Source: an uncultured Dehalococcoidia bacterium (GTDB lineage Bacteria > Chloroflexota > Dehalococcoidia > Bin125). From it: 64,000 bases of DNA. Every line of letters starts with the position of its first letter. Position 1 is the stretch's first letter. Below are positions 27,377-37,335 of this stretch, in pieces. The translations under genes were made by a program, and so were the position numbers. The stretch is from contig CATQGW010000001.1 of the NCBI GenBank assembly GCA_958295515.1, positions 434,001 through 498,000 of the forward strand, written 5' to 3'. The notes beneath the pieces were generated by a model that did no database searches, was not told the origin of the DNA, and saw nothing but the letters and a program-made list of their open reading frames with translations.

Positions 27377-28552
27377 ATGAACGACGCTCAAGCCCCATAC
27401 AGCGAGTGGCTGGAGACCGCCGAGGCGGTCGGTCCCACGCTGCGCGAGCACGCCGAGGAGAACGAGCGCCTGCGCCGCCTGGCGCCCGTCGTCGTCGACA
27501 CGCTGCACGCGCACAACCTCTTCTCCATCTTCAGCCCGACCGAGGTTGGCGGCGCCAACATCGGACCCGATGGTCACCTCGAAACGACCGCGGCGCTGAC
27601 GGCGCACGACGGCGCGACCGGCTGGTGCGTGATGATCGGCGCGCACGAGTCGGCCTGGCTGGGCTCCCGTCTGTCTGAGGCCGGCCTGGAACGCGCCTTC
27701 GGCGCTTCGCGCTGGCCGGTGACTGCCGGCCAGCCGTTCCCCGGCGGCGAGGCGCAGCCCGTTGAGGGCGGCTGGCGGATCAGCGGACGCTGGGGCTGGG
27801 GCTCGGGCATCCACCACGCCGACTGGGTGATCGCCCAGGCGGTGCTGGTCGATCCCTCGAACGGCGAGGATGCCAAGTCCTCCCCGCCTGAGCTGATCAC
27901 CGTCGCCGCGCCGCGCGAACAGGTGGTGGTTGAGGACACCTGGCATGTCTTGGGCATGCGCGGCACGGGCAGCAATCACTATCGACTGGAAGACGAATTC
28001 ATCGCCGAGTCGCTGCGCCTGCAATCGTTCGAAGCGCCGCCGCTGCGCGGCGACGGATGGGTTGCGCGGCCGACCTTGACGTTCCTCTGCCCCGCCGCCT
28101 ACGGGATCGGGCTGGGTCTGGCCGAGCGCGCGGTGGAGGAGGTCACGGAGATCGCCGCGAGCCGCGTGCGGCTCGGCGCGCGCGCGCCGCTGGCCGAGCG
28201 CGAAATCTTCCAGCGCGAGCTCGGCGAACTGGTCGCCGCCACCCGCGCGATCCGCGGCCACGGTCTGCAACTCTTCCGCGAGCTGGCCGACGCCCCCGTA
28301 CGCGATGTGTCCGACGCGGTGCGAATGGACGACACCGCCCGCAGCGCCGCAGCCTGGGCGACCCGCACGGCGGAATCGATCATCCGCATCGCGCACCGCG
28401 CGGCCGGCGGCGATGCCGTCTTCCTCGATCACCCGCTCCAGCGCTTGCTGCGCGACATCCAGACCGCCAGCCAGCATGTCGTGGTTTCGGACAACGTATT
28501 CCAGCGGCTCGGCCGCCACACCCTCGGCCTGCCTGTGCGCCCCGGCCTGTAG
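27377..28552 (+). CDS. Acyl-CoA-dehydrogenase-fold flavin monooxygenase (HsaA/DszC-like), paralog 1
   Basis: 391 aa from ATG 27377 behind GGAGGAGAT. It has the acyl-CoA-dehydrogenase fold but no AEGTNEIQ catalytic Glu motif. The conserved GATGWCVMIGAHESAWL, SGRWGWGSGIHHADWVI and GTGSNHYRLED blocks are those of group D two-component flavin monooxygenases. The C-terminus (HRAAGGDAVFLDHPLQRLLRDI) binds the flavin in that group. Likely an FMNH2-dependent hydroxylase or desulfurase-like enzyme; substrate unknown. No flavin reductase gene is nearby. Confidence 0.75.
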   Translation: MNDAQAPYSEWLETAEAVGPTLREHAEENERLRRLAPVVVDTLHAHNLFSIFSPTEVGGANIGPDGHLETTAALTAHDGATGWCVMIGAHESAWLGSRLSEAGLERAFGASRWPVTAGQPFPGGEAQPVEGGWRISGRWGWGSGIHHADWVIAQAVLVDPSNGEDAKSSPPELITVAAPREQVVVEDTWHVLGMRGTGSNHYRLEDEFIAESLRLQSFEAPPLRGDGWVARPTLTFLCPAAYGIGLGLAERAVEEVTEIAASRVRLGARAPLAEREIFQRELGELVAATRAIRGHGLQLFRELADAPVRDVSDAVRMDDTARSAAAWATRTAESIIRIAHRAAGGDAVFLDHPLQRLLRDIQTASQHVVVSDNVFQRLGRHTLGLPVRPGL

Positions 28553-28732
28553 AGGTGATCCTGCTCAGAAGGTCCGCTAATCAATACCGCACCGGAAACC
28601 GCGCCGCGCCTCCTCAACTTGCCCACCGATCTGGCAATGCGCCGTAGCCGGAGCCTGTTCACACAACTCCGTCATTCCCCCTCCGCCCGCCATACCCCAC
28701 CCCCCACCCGCTGTATCCCGCCCCCATCCGTC

Positions 28733-28752
28733 GTTCCCGCGAAAGCGGGAAC
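28733..28752 (-). terminator. Perfect hairpin between convergent genes
   Basis: GTTCCCGC (28733-28740), a GAAA loop, then GCGGGAAC (28745-28752), adjacent to the stop codon of the next minus-strand gene. An 8-bp GC-rich stem with a GAAA tetraloop is highly stable; no U-tract follows, so termination may be Rho-linked or only 3' end protection. The stem core belongs to the GTCGTTCCCGC repeat family also seen at 62150. Confidence 0.6.
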
Positions 28753-29154
28753 CTAGGTAATCACCTGGAACGCGCCAAAGGCCCAGCACCCCAGGACGAA
28801 GAGCGCAAGTGCAACGCGCAAACGAGTCGGCCGAAGGATCGCCGAGAAAGCGAACCACAGCGGTGCGAAGAGCAGCAGGATGAGCCCGAATCCGCTGAAC
28901 GCCGTTAGCAGCCCCACGAGCGTGAAGACGATTCCGATCGCGAGCAAATACGACGCCCACCGCTGCCGGGTGAAGATCCGGCGCACGACGGAAGGCCGCC
29001 CTGAGTCGGGGCATTCAAGCCCCGGCTCCGGCGGCTCAGTGTTGACGTGTTTATTGTCTGGCACAAGTGGACTCAGATGTGGACGTGTATGAATTGGTCC
29101 ATTGCAACTCGAGCTTACAGCAAAACGCTGCGTTCGCTTCAACGTGCAGTTCAC
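28753..29154 (-). CDS. Small membrane protein, unknown function
   Basis: 133 aa with three closely spaced hydrophobic segments (ASYLLAIGIVFTLVGLLTAF, FGLILLLFAPLWFAFSAIL and RVALALFVLGCWAFGAFQV). The first ~40 residues look poorly coding and lower in GC, and the GTG start at 29154 is doubtful; translation may begin further in. No family recognised. Confidence 0.4.
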   Translation of the reverse strand: MNCTLKRTQRFAVSSSCNGPIHTRPHLSPLVPDNKHVNTEPPEPGLECPDSGRPSVVRRIFTRQRWASYLLAIGIVFTLVGLLTAFSGFGLILLLFAPLWFAFSAILRPTRLRVALALFVLGCWAFGAFQVIT

Positions 29155-29342
29155 TCCGCGTGCGTGCGCGTCCGGGAGGCCAGGTATATGAGCATGGAGC
29201 TTGCCCGAACTCCACGCCTCAACTCGTGCGTCACCTCACAGTTCGTCCCTGAAAACGGGAGTGGGTGAAGGCGGCGCGCCTGCCCCAACACAGCCCAATA
29301 TCCTGTAGCGCAACGCGCAGAGTGCAGGAGTGAGGATGCGTC

Positions 29343-30527
29343 ATGAGCCGAATCAGCACGCAGCGGCAGCGTGAGCGGACTGAGTGGTTGGGGCGCGCCG
29401 AGGCGATCCACGCTGTCCTCGCCGACCACACCGCCGAATCGATCCGCCTGCGCACGCTTGCGCCCGCCTCCGTCGATGCGCTCGAAGAGAGCGGGATGTT
29501 CGCCATCTCCGGTGCTGAGGAGGTGGGCGGCGACGCGCTGCATCCGGCCACGCAAATGGAGGTCTTCGCCGAGCTCACGCGTGCAGATGTCGCGGCCGGC
29601 TGGTGCGCGATGATTCAGTCGATGACGACCGGACTGGTCTCCGCCCACCTGTCCGACGACGCGCTCAACGAGGTGTTCGGGCCGTCCTACCCCCGCGTCG
29701 CGGGGACGGCCAACCCCGAGGGCGAGGCCCGGCGCTGCGACGGCGGGCAGCGGCTCAACGGCCGTTGGTCCTTCGCCAGCGGTGTCCGCCACTGCAACTG
29801 GGTGCTGGCCGGAGCACGCCAGCTCGACAGAGACGGTGAGCCGCTGCTGACCGAGTCGGGCGCGCCGCGCATTCACGCCGTGGTCGCGCCGACCGGCGCG
29901 CTGGATCTCGAGGACAGCTGGCATGTGATGGGCCTGCAGGGCACGGGCAGCTCGCACTACCGGATGCACGATGTGTTCGTGCCCGATGCGTTCGCGATGC
30001 CGTTCGGCGGACCCAATCCACAGCGCGGATCGGCGTGGTTCGACGTGCCGACGATCACCTTCCTTTGCCCCGGACACGCCGGCGTCCCGCTCGGCGCCGC
30101 GCAGCGCGCGCTGGAGCTGCTACGCGACGCTGCGACCCGAACGCGCTTTGGGACGAACACCGCAATCGCCGACCGGGGCGCGTTCCAGCGCGACTTCGGG
30201 ATCGCCTCGCACCGCTGGGAGGCGGCGCGGGCGCATGCGATCGAGGCGCTGGAGTGGGCGATGGCGAAGCGCGAGGCCGGCGAGCCGATCACTCTGGCGG
30301 ACGATGCCAGGCTGCGCGGCATGGTGGCCTGGGTGACCGATACCTGCGTGGAGATCGTGCGGTTCGCGCACCACAGCCTCGGCGGCGCAGCGAACTTCGA
30401 GGAGCACCCGCTGCAGCAAATCCTGCGCGACATCCAGGCCGCCTCCCAGCACATCTTCGTCGCCGACCTCGCCTACGAACGCAGCGGCGCGGCGTGGCTC
30501 GAGCACCCGCCACGTGGCGCGCTGTAG
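29343..30527 (+). CDS. Acyl-CoA-dehydrogenase-fold flavin monooxygenase (HsaA/DszC-like), paralog 2
   Basis: 394 aa. It aligns over its whole length with the 27377-28552 protein: DVAAGWCAMIQSMT, GRWSFASGVRHCNWVLAGA, DSWHVMGLQGTGSSHYRMHD and HHSLGGAANFEEHPLQQILRDI. GGAGTGAGG precedes the ATG. Like its paralog it lacks the acyl-CoA dehydrogenase Glu and should be an FMNH2-dependent oxygenase. The two paralogs differ in the substrate-side region, so they may act on different compounds. Confidence 0.75.
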   Translation: MSRISTQRQRERTEWLGRAEAIHAVLADHTAESIRLRTLAPASVDALEESGMFAISGAEEVGGDALHPATQMEVFAELTRADVAAGWCAMIQSMTTGLVSAHLSDDALNEVFGPSYPRVAGTANPEGEARRCDGGQRLNGRWSFASGVRHCNWVLAGARQLDRDGEPLLTESGAPRIHAVVAPTGALDLEDSWHVMGLQGTGSSHYRMHDVFVPDAFAMPFGGPNPQRGSAWFDVPTITFLCPGHAGVPLGAAQRALELLRDAATRTRFGTNTAIADRGAFQRDFGIASHRWEAARAHAIEALEWAMAKREAGEPITLADDARLRGMVAWVTDTCVEIVRFAHHSLGGAANFEEHPLQQILRDIQAASQHIFVADLAYERSGAAWLEHPPRGAL

Positions 30528-30557
30528 GCGCCCCTCTCCGACTGCTCCGCGCCGATC

Positions 30558-30563
30558 TATAAT
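30558..30563 (+). promoter_or_regulatory. Consensus -10 box upstream of the Panacea TA pair
   Basis: A perfect TATAAT lies ~50 bp before the favoured start of the antitoxin gene. No good -35 hexamer is visible at 16-18 bp upstream. The site stands out in this GC-rich sequence and is correctly placed for TA-operon transcription. Confidence 0.55.
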
Positions 30564-30611
30564 GTGGAGAAGTTCGCCGCCTACCCAGATGCGGCAGAGG
30601 GGATGTGTGCG

Positions 30612-31178
30612 ATGGCTAGCGTGCTTGACATCGCCGCCTATTTGCTGCGCCTGGCTGACGAAGACGGCACGACCGCCACGCATCTCAAGCTGCAAAAGCT
30701 CTGCTATTACGCACAAGGTTACAGCTTGGCGCTGATGTCAGAGCCGCTGTTCAACGAGCCGATCGAAGCTTGGGAGCACGGGCCGGTGGTCCACGCTCTT
30801 TGGGACACATACAAGCAGTACGGCTCCCGTCCGATCCCGGTGCCTGCTCAGCACGTCGAGATCGAGCCTTGGCGCGCCCGCGTGCTGGATGAGACACACC
30901 AGCGCTTCGGCTGGATGAGTTCGTGGGACTTGCGCAATCAGGCACACAACGAAGCTCCATGGCGGGATGCCTGGGAAACAGGCGTCTACAATGCTGAACT
31001 GACGCACGAGTCGCTGCGCGACTTCTTCCGAGCGCAGCTCAGGGGCGCACGTCGCGCCCCGGTTCCTGTTGACCATGATGTGGTGCGCGCGCATCTCGAG
31101 CAGGACGATGAGTTGAGAGCGCAGGTTGCACTGGGCCGCGCCGACATCAAAGCCGGGCGGCTGCGTCGATGGGAATAG
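30612..31178 (+). CDS. Panacea-domain (DUF4065/SocA-like) antitoxin
   Basis: 188 aa from ATG 30612, chosen because AGAGGGG lies 9 bases upstream; longer in-frame starts (30564, 30603) have no spaced ribosome site. The Panacea signature is clear: VLDIAAYLLRLA, then KLQKLCYYAQGYSLAL (residues 26-41) and EPIEAWEHGPVVHALWDTY (49-67). Panacea antitoxins are a general neutralising scaffold paired with many unrelated toxins. It overlaps the next gene by 10 bp. Confidence 0.88.
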   Translation: MASVLDIAAYLLRLADEDGTTATHLKLQKLCYYAQGYSLALMSEPLFNEPIEAWEHGPVVHALWDTYKQYGSRPIPVPAQHVEIEPWRARVLDETHQRFGWMSSWDLRNQAHNEAPWRDAWETGVYNAELTHESLRDFFRAQLRGARRAPVPVDHDVVRAHLEQDDELRAQVALGRADIKAGRLRRWE

Positions 31179-31483
31179 AGCGGCCGCCGCGCGGCTACGA
31201 CCTGTATTACTCGAACCGGGCGCGCCACGCACTGCGCCACGATCTCGGCATGCGTCAACTGCTGGACCTGCAAGAGGAGATCGAATCGTTGTTGAACGAT
31301 CCCACAGAGGAAAATCCCTATGTCACAGGTGCATTCGGTACACACGGCTACCAGCGCTACGACTACGTGATGGTCTGGGGCGAGCTGACGGTCACGTACC
31401 AGTTCGTGAACGCTCTTGTCGTTCGGGTTCTGAACATTCGCGTGCTACCGCGTCTGGGGGAGGGACAGGCAGAGGCGGACTGA
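31169..31483 (+). CDS. Putative toxin partner of the Panacea antitoxin
   Basis: 104 aa starting inside the last codons of the antitoxin gene. A short helical N-terminal half (MRQLLDLQEEIESLLNDP) precedes a strand-rich half (YDYVMVWGELTVTYQFVN, VVRVLNIRVLPR). This resembles a RelE/ParE-type fold, though no catalytic set is certain. Toxin role is inferred from the tight overlap with a Panacea gene; mechanism unknown. Confidence 0.65.
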   Translation: MGIERPPRGYDLYYSNRARHALRHDLGMRQLLDLQEEIESLLNDPTEENPYVTGAFGTHGYQRYDYVMVWGELTVTYQFVNALVVRVLNIRVLPRLGEGQAEAD

Positions 31484-31489
31484 CCGTCG

Positions 31490-32380
31490 CTAGCGCGCTG
31501 CCTCCATCTCCGCAATCTGGGCCGACCACTCCAACATATTCTGCGCCTGCTCCAGCACCGGTTTGTCGATCATCTGGCCGTCCAGCGCTACCGCGCCCAG
31601 ATTTTGCGCTGCGCCCTGCTCGTAGGCGTCCACTACGCGCTGCGCCCATTCGATGTCCGACTCGGCGGGCGAAAAGACGCGATTGGCGGGGGCGAGCTGA
31701 TCGGGGTGAATGCAGAACTTGCCGCGGAAACCGATCTCCCGCATCCGCGCCAGCTCGTCCTCGTAACCCTGCGGGTCGGTCAGGTCCGTCCAGGGCGTAT
31801 CGAGCGGGATGATGCCCGCGGCGTGGGCGGCGTTGATCGCCGTCTGGCGCGCCAGCGCCAGCTCCGCGCCGCCTTTGGTGCGCCGCACGCCGATGCTGAC
31901 CGCGTAATCCTCGCCGCCTACGCAGATGCCCAGCAGCCGCGGCGACGCGGTGCAGATTTCGTATGCGTTGACCACCGCCGCGGCGTTCTCAATCCAGGAG
32001 ACAATCGCCGTATGCCCATCGGGCAGCCCGCGCGTGCGCTCGAGCATCGTCAGGTAGTCGTCGAGCCGCTGGATGTCGCGCGGCGACTCCACTTTGGAAA
32101 CATTGATTCCGTGCAGCCACGGCCCCACCAGCGCGTCCAACTCCTGCTCGATCAGCCCCGTGTCGTAACCGTTGGTGCGGACGAAGACGCCGCGCCCCTT
32201 GGCGGGGAAGTCGGGCAGCGTCTCAGCCAGCAGCCGACGCGCTGCCGGCTTGTCGTCCCACGCCACCGAATCCTCGAGGTCGAAGCAGAGCACGTCGGCC
32301 GCCGCGTCGCGCGCTTTTTCGATAAACCGCTCGCGGATGCCGGGCACCGAGAGCATGCTGCGCATTACGGTCGTGCTCAT
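31490..32380 (-). CDS. HpcH/HpaI-family CoA-ester lyase (citrate lyase beta-like)
   Basis: 296 aa TIM-barrel protein. MRSMLSVPGIRERFIEKA opens the barrel, DLEDSVAWDDK supplies metal and CoA contacts, and RTNGYDT, SKVESPRDIQRLD, SWIENAAAVVNA and GICVGGEDYAVSIG (with the Glu and Asp metal ligands) follow, then CIHPDQL. It probably cleaves or forms malyl-/citramalyl-type CoA esters. The upstream gene overlaps it by 4 bp. Confidence 0.85.
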   Translation of the reverse strand: MSTTVMRSMLSVPGIRERFIEKARDAAADVLCFDLEDSVAWDDKPAARRLLAETLPDFPAKGRGVFVRTNGYDTGLIEQELDALVGPWLHGINVSKVESPRDIQRLDDYLTMLERTRGLPDGHTAIVSWIENAAAVVNAYEICTASPRLLGICVGGEDYAVSIGVRRTKGGAELALARQTAINAAHAAGIIPLDTPWTDLTDPQGYEDELARMREIGFRGKFCIHPDQLAPANRVFSPAESDIEWAQRVVDAYEQGAAQNLGAVALDGQMIDKPVLEQAQNMLEWSAQIAEMEAAR

Positions 32381-33084
32381 GAAGACTCCTCCGATTCTGC
32401 TTCTGCGCTCGGAAATGCGTCGATCAAACGCGGCAACGAGGCGGGATCTGTGGTTGCCATTCCACGGAATCCGAGCGCCCGCGCTGCTGCGATCTCGTCG
32501 TCGCCCGGCGCGCCATTGAACCAGTACACCGCCGGCAGGTCGTGCGCCGCCGCCGATAGCACCACGTTTGCACCGCTCTGCGCCACCGTCGGCGAATCGG
32601 GCGGTATCCCCAGCGCCTCGGCGACCAGCTGGGGATTCCAGGCGATCGAGGTCGTCCGATCCGCCGAGCCGCGCAGGGCGTCCAGCGCTTCCGACATGAT
32701 CGCCAGCGCGCGGGGCGTCCCGAAGCCGATCGCCATCGCGGTCAGACCGGGGCGAATCTCCGCGCGCTGCTCCAGGTCCTCCAGCAGGCTCTCGAGGTAG
32801 CGCAGCTGCTCGATGCTCGACGGCGGCCGCGCGACCACGCCGTAGACGCCGGGTTGCAGCGCCGCCGCCAGATATCCGCGCGCATCGCCGGAGTCGACCG
32901 GCGGTGCGGCGATGTAGACCCGCTCGTTGAGGTTAAGCAACTCGCCGACGCGATCCCGCTCCGCCTCGAAATCTGCGGGCTCTGCGGGCGGCAGCGCGAC
33001 GATCGCGTCCGCCGTCGCTGCGATAGACACCGCGGGCGGTGCGGCGTCGGCGGGCAGCACGAGAATGGCGCGGACGGTGTCCAT
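32377..33084 (-). CDS. Diverged aldolase/CoA-lyase-like protein
   Basis: 235 aa. The segment ALQPGVYGVVARPPSSIEQLRYLESLLEDLEQ and the following MAIGFGTPRALAIMSEAL resemble the middle strands of the HpcH/HpaI barrel, but the DLED, GGED and R-x-N residues are absent. It overlaps the intact lyase gene by 4 bp (ATGA). It may be a non-catalytic partner subunit or a relic; family membership is tentative. Confidence 0.5.
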   Translation of the reverse strand: MDTVRAILVLPADAAPPAVSIAATADAIVALPPAEPADFEAERDRVGELLNLNERVYIAAPPVDSGDARGYLAAALQPGVYGVVARPPSSIEQLRYLESLLEDLEQRAEIRPGLTAMAIGFGTPRALAIMSEALDALRGSADRTTSIAWNPQLVAEALGIPPDSPTVAQSGANVVLSAAAHDLPAVYWFNGAPGDDEIAAARALGFRGMATTDPASLPRLIDAFPSAEAESEESS

Positions 33085-33086
33085 CG

Positions 33087-34397
<1,311 letters not shown>

Positions 34398-34430
34398 TGC
34401 ATTCCTGATTCGAGTTGAGAGAGACGCCGC

Positions 34431-35303
34431 ATGGCAAGCCGCCGACTGGTCGACGCCCGCTACGAATATAACTGGAACCCGCTGATCGGCAGCCTCGCGG
34501 GGGCGCTGCGGGCGCTGGACCGCACCGCGGAGATGGCGGCGATTTCGGCGGTCAGCGGCGCCGCCTTTGCGCTCCCGCCGGTTGAGGAGGGCTTCGCGCC
34601 GCGTCCTGCGCCGCTCGATTTGCCCTCCGCGCTCGGCGAGGGGCTCCGCGCGCTGGGCGTCGCCGCCGAGATCACGCAGCGCGATCAGCCGCCCGCCCGC
34701 CTCGCCTGGAGTCTGCTCAACCGACGCCTGCGCCGCGACCTCGCGCAGGGACGCCCGATCGTCGCCGCGCGCGCCGGCGTCGATCCCTTCGGCCCCGCCT
34801 TCGGCCTGATCGTCGGTTTCGACGACGAGCGCCGCGCCTGGCGGCGCGACGGCCCGATGACCGAGCAGATCGGACCCTGGCTGACCTACGACGAGTTGTG
34901 CAGCGCTTCGCCGCTGGTGATTGTTCGGCTGCGCGCGGCGGCGCTGCCCGACCACGCGGCGATCGGGGAAGCGGCGCGTCGCGCCGAGGCGATCGCCGCC
35001 GCCACTGCGCGAGCGGAGCTCGGGCGCTGGATTGAAATCCTTGAGGACGGCGAACCGATCGATCCGCAGGGGCACGCGCGGGCGGCGCAGGCGTTCGCGG
35101 CGGCGATCGGAGAGGCAGCGGCGTTCTGGCGGGAGTACGACCGCGATGCGCCCGAGTGCGCGCGCGCGCAGGCGCTCGCCGTGGCGCTCTCGCGTTTCGC
35201 TACGCTCTTCCCCTACCCGATGGGCGGCGCGCCAAACGCCCGCGGCGTGCGCGCCGCCGGCGCCGCGATCCTGCGCGATGTGTTGGCCCGAATTGCGCAT
35301 TGA
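34431..35303 (+). CDS. Hypothetical protein (possible papain/C39-like fold)
   Basis: 290 aa, divergent from the M16 gene. The order is an N-terminal NPLIGSLAGALRAL, a segment AAISAVSGAAFALPP where a C39/BtrH-like protein would have its nucleophile (here Ser-Gly), then PFGPAFGLIVGFDDERRAWRRDGP, and an Ala-rich helical C-terminus. The middle block resembles the His/Asp strand of such folds, but no Cys is present at the nucleophile position. I do not recognise a characterised family. Confidence 0.4.
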   Translation: MASRRLVDARYEYNWNPLIGSLAGALRALDRTAEMAAISAVSGAAFALPPVEEGFAPRPAPLDLPSALGEGLRALGVAAEITQRDQPPARLAWSLLNRRLRRDLAQGRPIVAARAGVDPFGPAFGLIVGFDDERRAWRRDGPMTEQIGPWLTYDELCSASPLVIVRLRAAALPDHAAIGEAARRAEAIAAATARAELGRWIEILEDGEPIDPQGHARAAQAFAAAIGEAAAFWREYDRDAPECARAQALAVALSRFATLFPYPMGGAPNARGVRAAGAAILRDVLARIAH

Positions 35304-35347
35304 TAGACTCGCGGCGGCTGAGTTCCGAGGCGGGAGGACGGCGCAGC

Positions 35348-35593
35348 GTGGCAGTCCAGGTCAAACTCTTCATGACCCTCATTCCGCTCTCCAAAACCAA
35401 GCGCCCCACCTTCGAGGTGGACTGGAGCGACGGCCTCACGGTTAAGGACCTGCTCAACGCCGAGGGCTTCTCCGAGCAGGACCAGGAGGCGATCGCCGCC
35501 GTGATCAACAACGTGCAGGCGCAGCACGGCGACCTGCTGAGCGACGGCGACCACGTCGATCTGCTGGTCAACCTGCAGGGAGGCTGCCGTTGA
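35348..35593 (+). CDS. MoaD/ThiS-like ubiquitin-fold protein
   Basis: 81 aa from GTG 35348 with GGGAGG upstream. The pattern KLFMTLIPLS, then FEVDWSDGLTVKDLLNAEGF, then VINNVQAQHGDLLSDGDHVDLLVNLQGGCR is the beta-grasp of MoaD/ThiS sulfur carriers. The chain ends GGCR instead of a bare C-terminal GG, so activation would need trimming, or the protein serves another role. It is 40 bp ahead of pyrG. Confidence 0.7.
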   Translation: MAVQVKLFMTLIPLSKTKRPTFEVDWSDGLTVKDLLNAEGFSEQDQEAIAAVINNVQAQHGDLLSDGDHVDLLVNLQGGCR

Positions 35594-35633
35594 GCGTGCG
35601 TCGCGCCGGTCGGGGAAGGGGCGGGCGCCGGGC

Positions 35634-37319
35634 ATGACCCGCTACATCTTCATCACCGGCGGCGTAATCAGCTCGGTCGGCAAGGGCATCGCCACCGCCT
35701 CTCTGGCCAAGCTGCTCACCAGCCGCGGCCTGCGCGTCACCGTCCAGAAGCTCGATCCCTACCTCAACGTCGATCCGGGCACGATGTCCCCCTATCAGCA
35801 CGGCGAGGTCTTCGTCACCGACGACGGCGCGGAGACGGACCTTGACCTCGGCCACTACGAGCGCTTTCTCGACCAGGACCTGACCGGCGCTTCCTCGGTC
35901 ACGATGGGGCAAATCTCCGCCACGGTGATCGAGCGCGAGCGCAAGGGCGACTACCTCGGCGGCACGATCCAGACCGTTCCCCACGTCACCGACGTGATCA
36001 AGGAGCGCGTCCGAGGCCTGGCGATGCGCGCCAACGCCGATGTGCTGATCGTCGAAGTTGGCGGCACCGTCGGCGATATCGAGGGGCAGGCCTTCCTCGA
36101 GGCGATCCGCCAGATGCGCTACGAGGAGCCGCCCGACGGCGCGCTCGCGATCCACGTCACCCCGCTCTTCCACCTGCGCGCCACCGACGAGGTGAAGACC
36201 AAACCCACCCAGCACTCGGTCCGCACCCTGCGCTCGATGGGCATCCAGCCCGATGTGATCCTGGCCCGCACCGAGGTCGACGTTGATGAGCAGATCCGCG
36301 CCAAGATCGCGCTCTTCTGCGATGTCCCCTTCGATGCCGTCATCCCACTGCGCACCGCCGACAGCATCTACCACGTGCCCGAAATCCTCGAAGACGCCGG
36401 CCTCACCCAGCTTGCGCTGGAGCGTCTCTCGCTCACCCCTCGCGCGGGCGCCGGACTCGACAGCTGGCGCGAGTGGGTCGGGCGGCTCGACAAGCCGCAG
36501 CGTCGCTGCCGCGTCGCCATCGTCGGCAAATACGTTGAACTGCGCGACTCCTATCTCTCCGTCCGCGAAGCCCTGATCCACGCCGGCGTCGAGTGCGGCG
36601 CGGCCGTTGAGATCGCCTGGCTGCAATCGGATCAGCTGGACGGCGCGAACCAGGCCGAGATCGCCGCCGCGCTGGCCGATGTCGAGGGCGTGATCGTGCC
36701 CGGCGGCTTCGGCGAGCGCGGCGTCGAGGGCGAGGTCAGCGTCGCCCGATACGCCCTCCAGCAGCGCCTCCCCTACCTCGGCCTCTGCCGCGGCATGCAG
36801 AACATGGTGATCGCCTTCGCCCGCTCGCGGCTCGGCTGGGAAACCGCCGCCACCACCGAGGCGGATGAAGACACCGATCGCCCGGTGATCGCGCTGCTCG
36901 ACGAACAGGCCGACGTGACCCATCTGGGCGGCACAATGCGGCTGGGACGCTACCCCTGCCACGTGCAGCCCGGCAGCCTGGCCTGGTCGCTCTACGACGA
37001 CGCGGTGGTGCTCGAACGCCACCGCCACCGCTGGGAGTTCAACCCCCGCTACCGCGCCCAACTCGAAGCGGCCGGACTGATCGCCTCCGGCGACTCGCCC
37101 GAAGGGACGCTGGTCGAGATCGCCGAGGTGCGCGACCACCCCTTCATGCTCGGTACCCAGTTCCACCCCGAGCTGCGCTCGCGGCCGGGCCGCCCCCACC
37201 CGCTCTTTCTCGGCTTCATCCGCCGCGTGCTGGATGCGGCCGACGCGCCGCTGCGTGGCGCGGCCGCGTCGGCCGACGCGGAGCCGACGCCGGCCGGCAC
37301 ATCGGCCGCGGCTGAGTAG
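35634..37319 (+). CDS. pyrG: CTP synthase
   Basis: 561 aa. The N-terminal synthetase domain has YIFITGGVISSVGKGIATASLAKLL (P-loop), KLDPYLNVDPGTMSPYQHGEVFVTDDGAETDLDLGHYERF, and GGTIQTVPHVTD. The C-terminal class I glutamine amidotransferase domain has the Cys nucleophile in YLGLCRGMQNM and the His/Glu near TQFHPELRSRPGRPHPLF. It makes CTP from UTP, glutamine and ATP. The last ~20 residues are a low-complexity Ala/Pro tail. Confidence 0.95.
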   Translation: MTRYIFITGGVISSVGKGIATASLAKLLTSRGLRVTVQKLDPYLNVDPGTMSPYQHGEVFVTDDGAETDLDLGHYERFLDQDLTGASSVTMGQISATVIERERKGDYLGGTIQTVPHVTDVIKERVRGLAMRANADVLIVEVGGTVGDIEGQAFLEAIRQMRYEEPPDGALAIHVTPLFHLRATDEVKTKPTQHSVRTLRSMGIQPDVILARTEVDVDEQIRAKIALFCDVPFDAVIPLRTADSIYHVPEILEDAGLTQLALERLSLTPRAGAGLDSWREWVGRLDKPQRRCRVAIVGKYVELRDSYLSVREALIHAGVECGAAVEIAWLQSDQLDGANQAEIAAALADVEGVIVPGGFGERGVEGEVSVARYALQQRLPYLGLCRGMQNMVIAFARSRLGWETAATTEADEDTDRPVIALLDEQADVTHLGGTMRLGRYPCHVQPGSLAWSLYDDAVVLERHRHRWEFNPRYRAQLEAAGLIASGDSPEGTLVEIAEVRDHPFMLGTQFHPELRSRPGRPHPLFLGFIRRVLDAADAPLRGAAASADAEPTPAGTSAAAE

Positions 37320-37335
37320 CCCGAGGCCGCCCACT

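Noticed and set aside
34398-35300. N-terminal extension of the M16 protease frame
   Set aside because: Antisense to the 34431-35303 gene; homology begins at ATG 34397.
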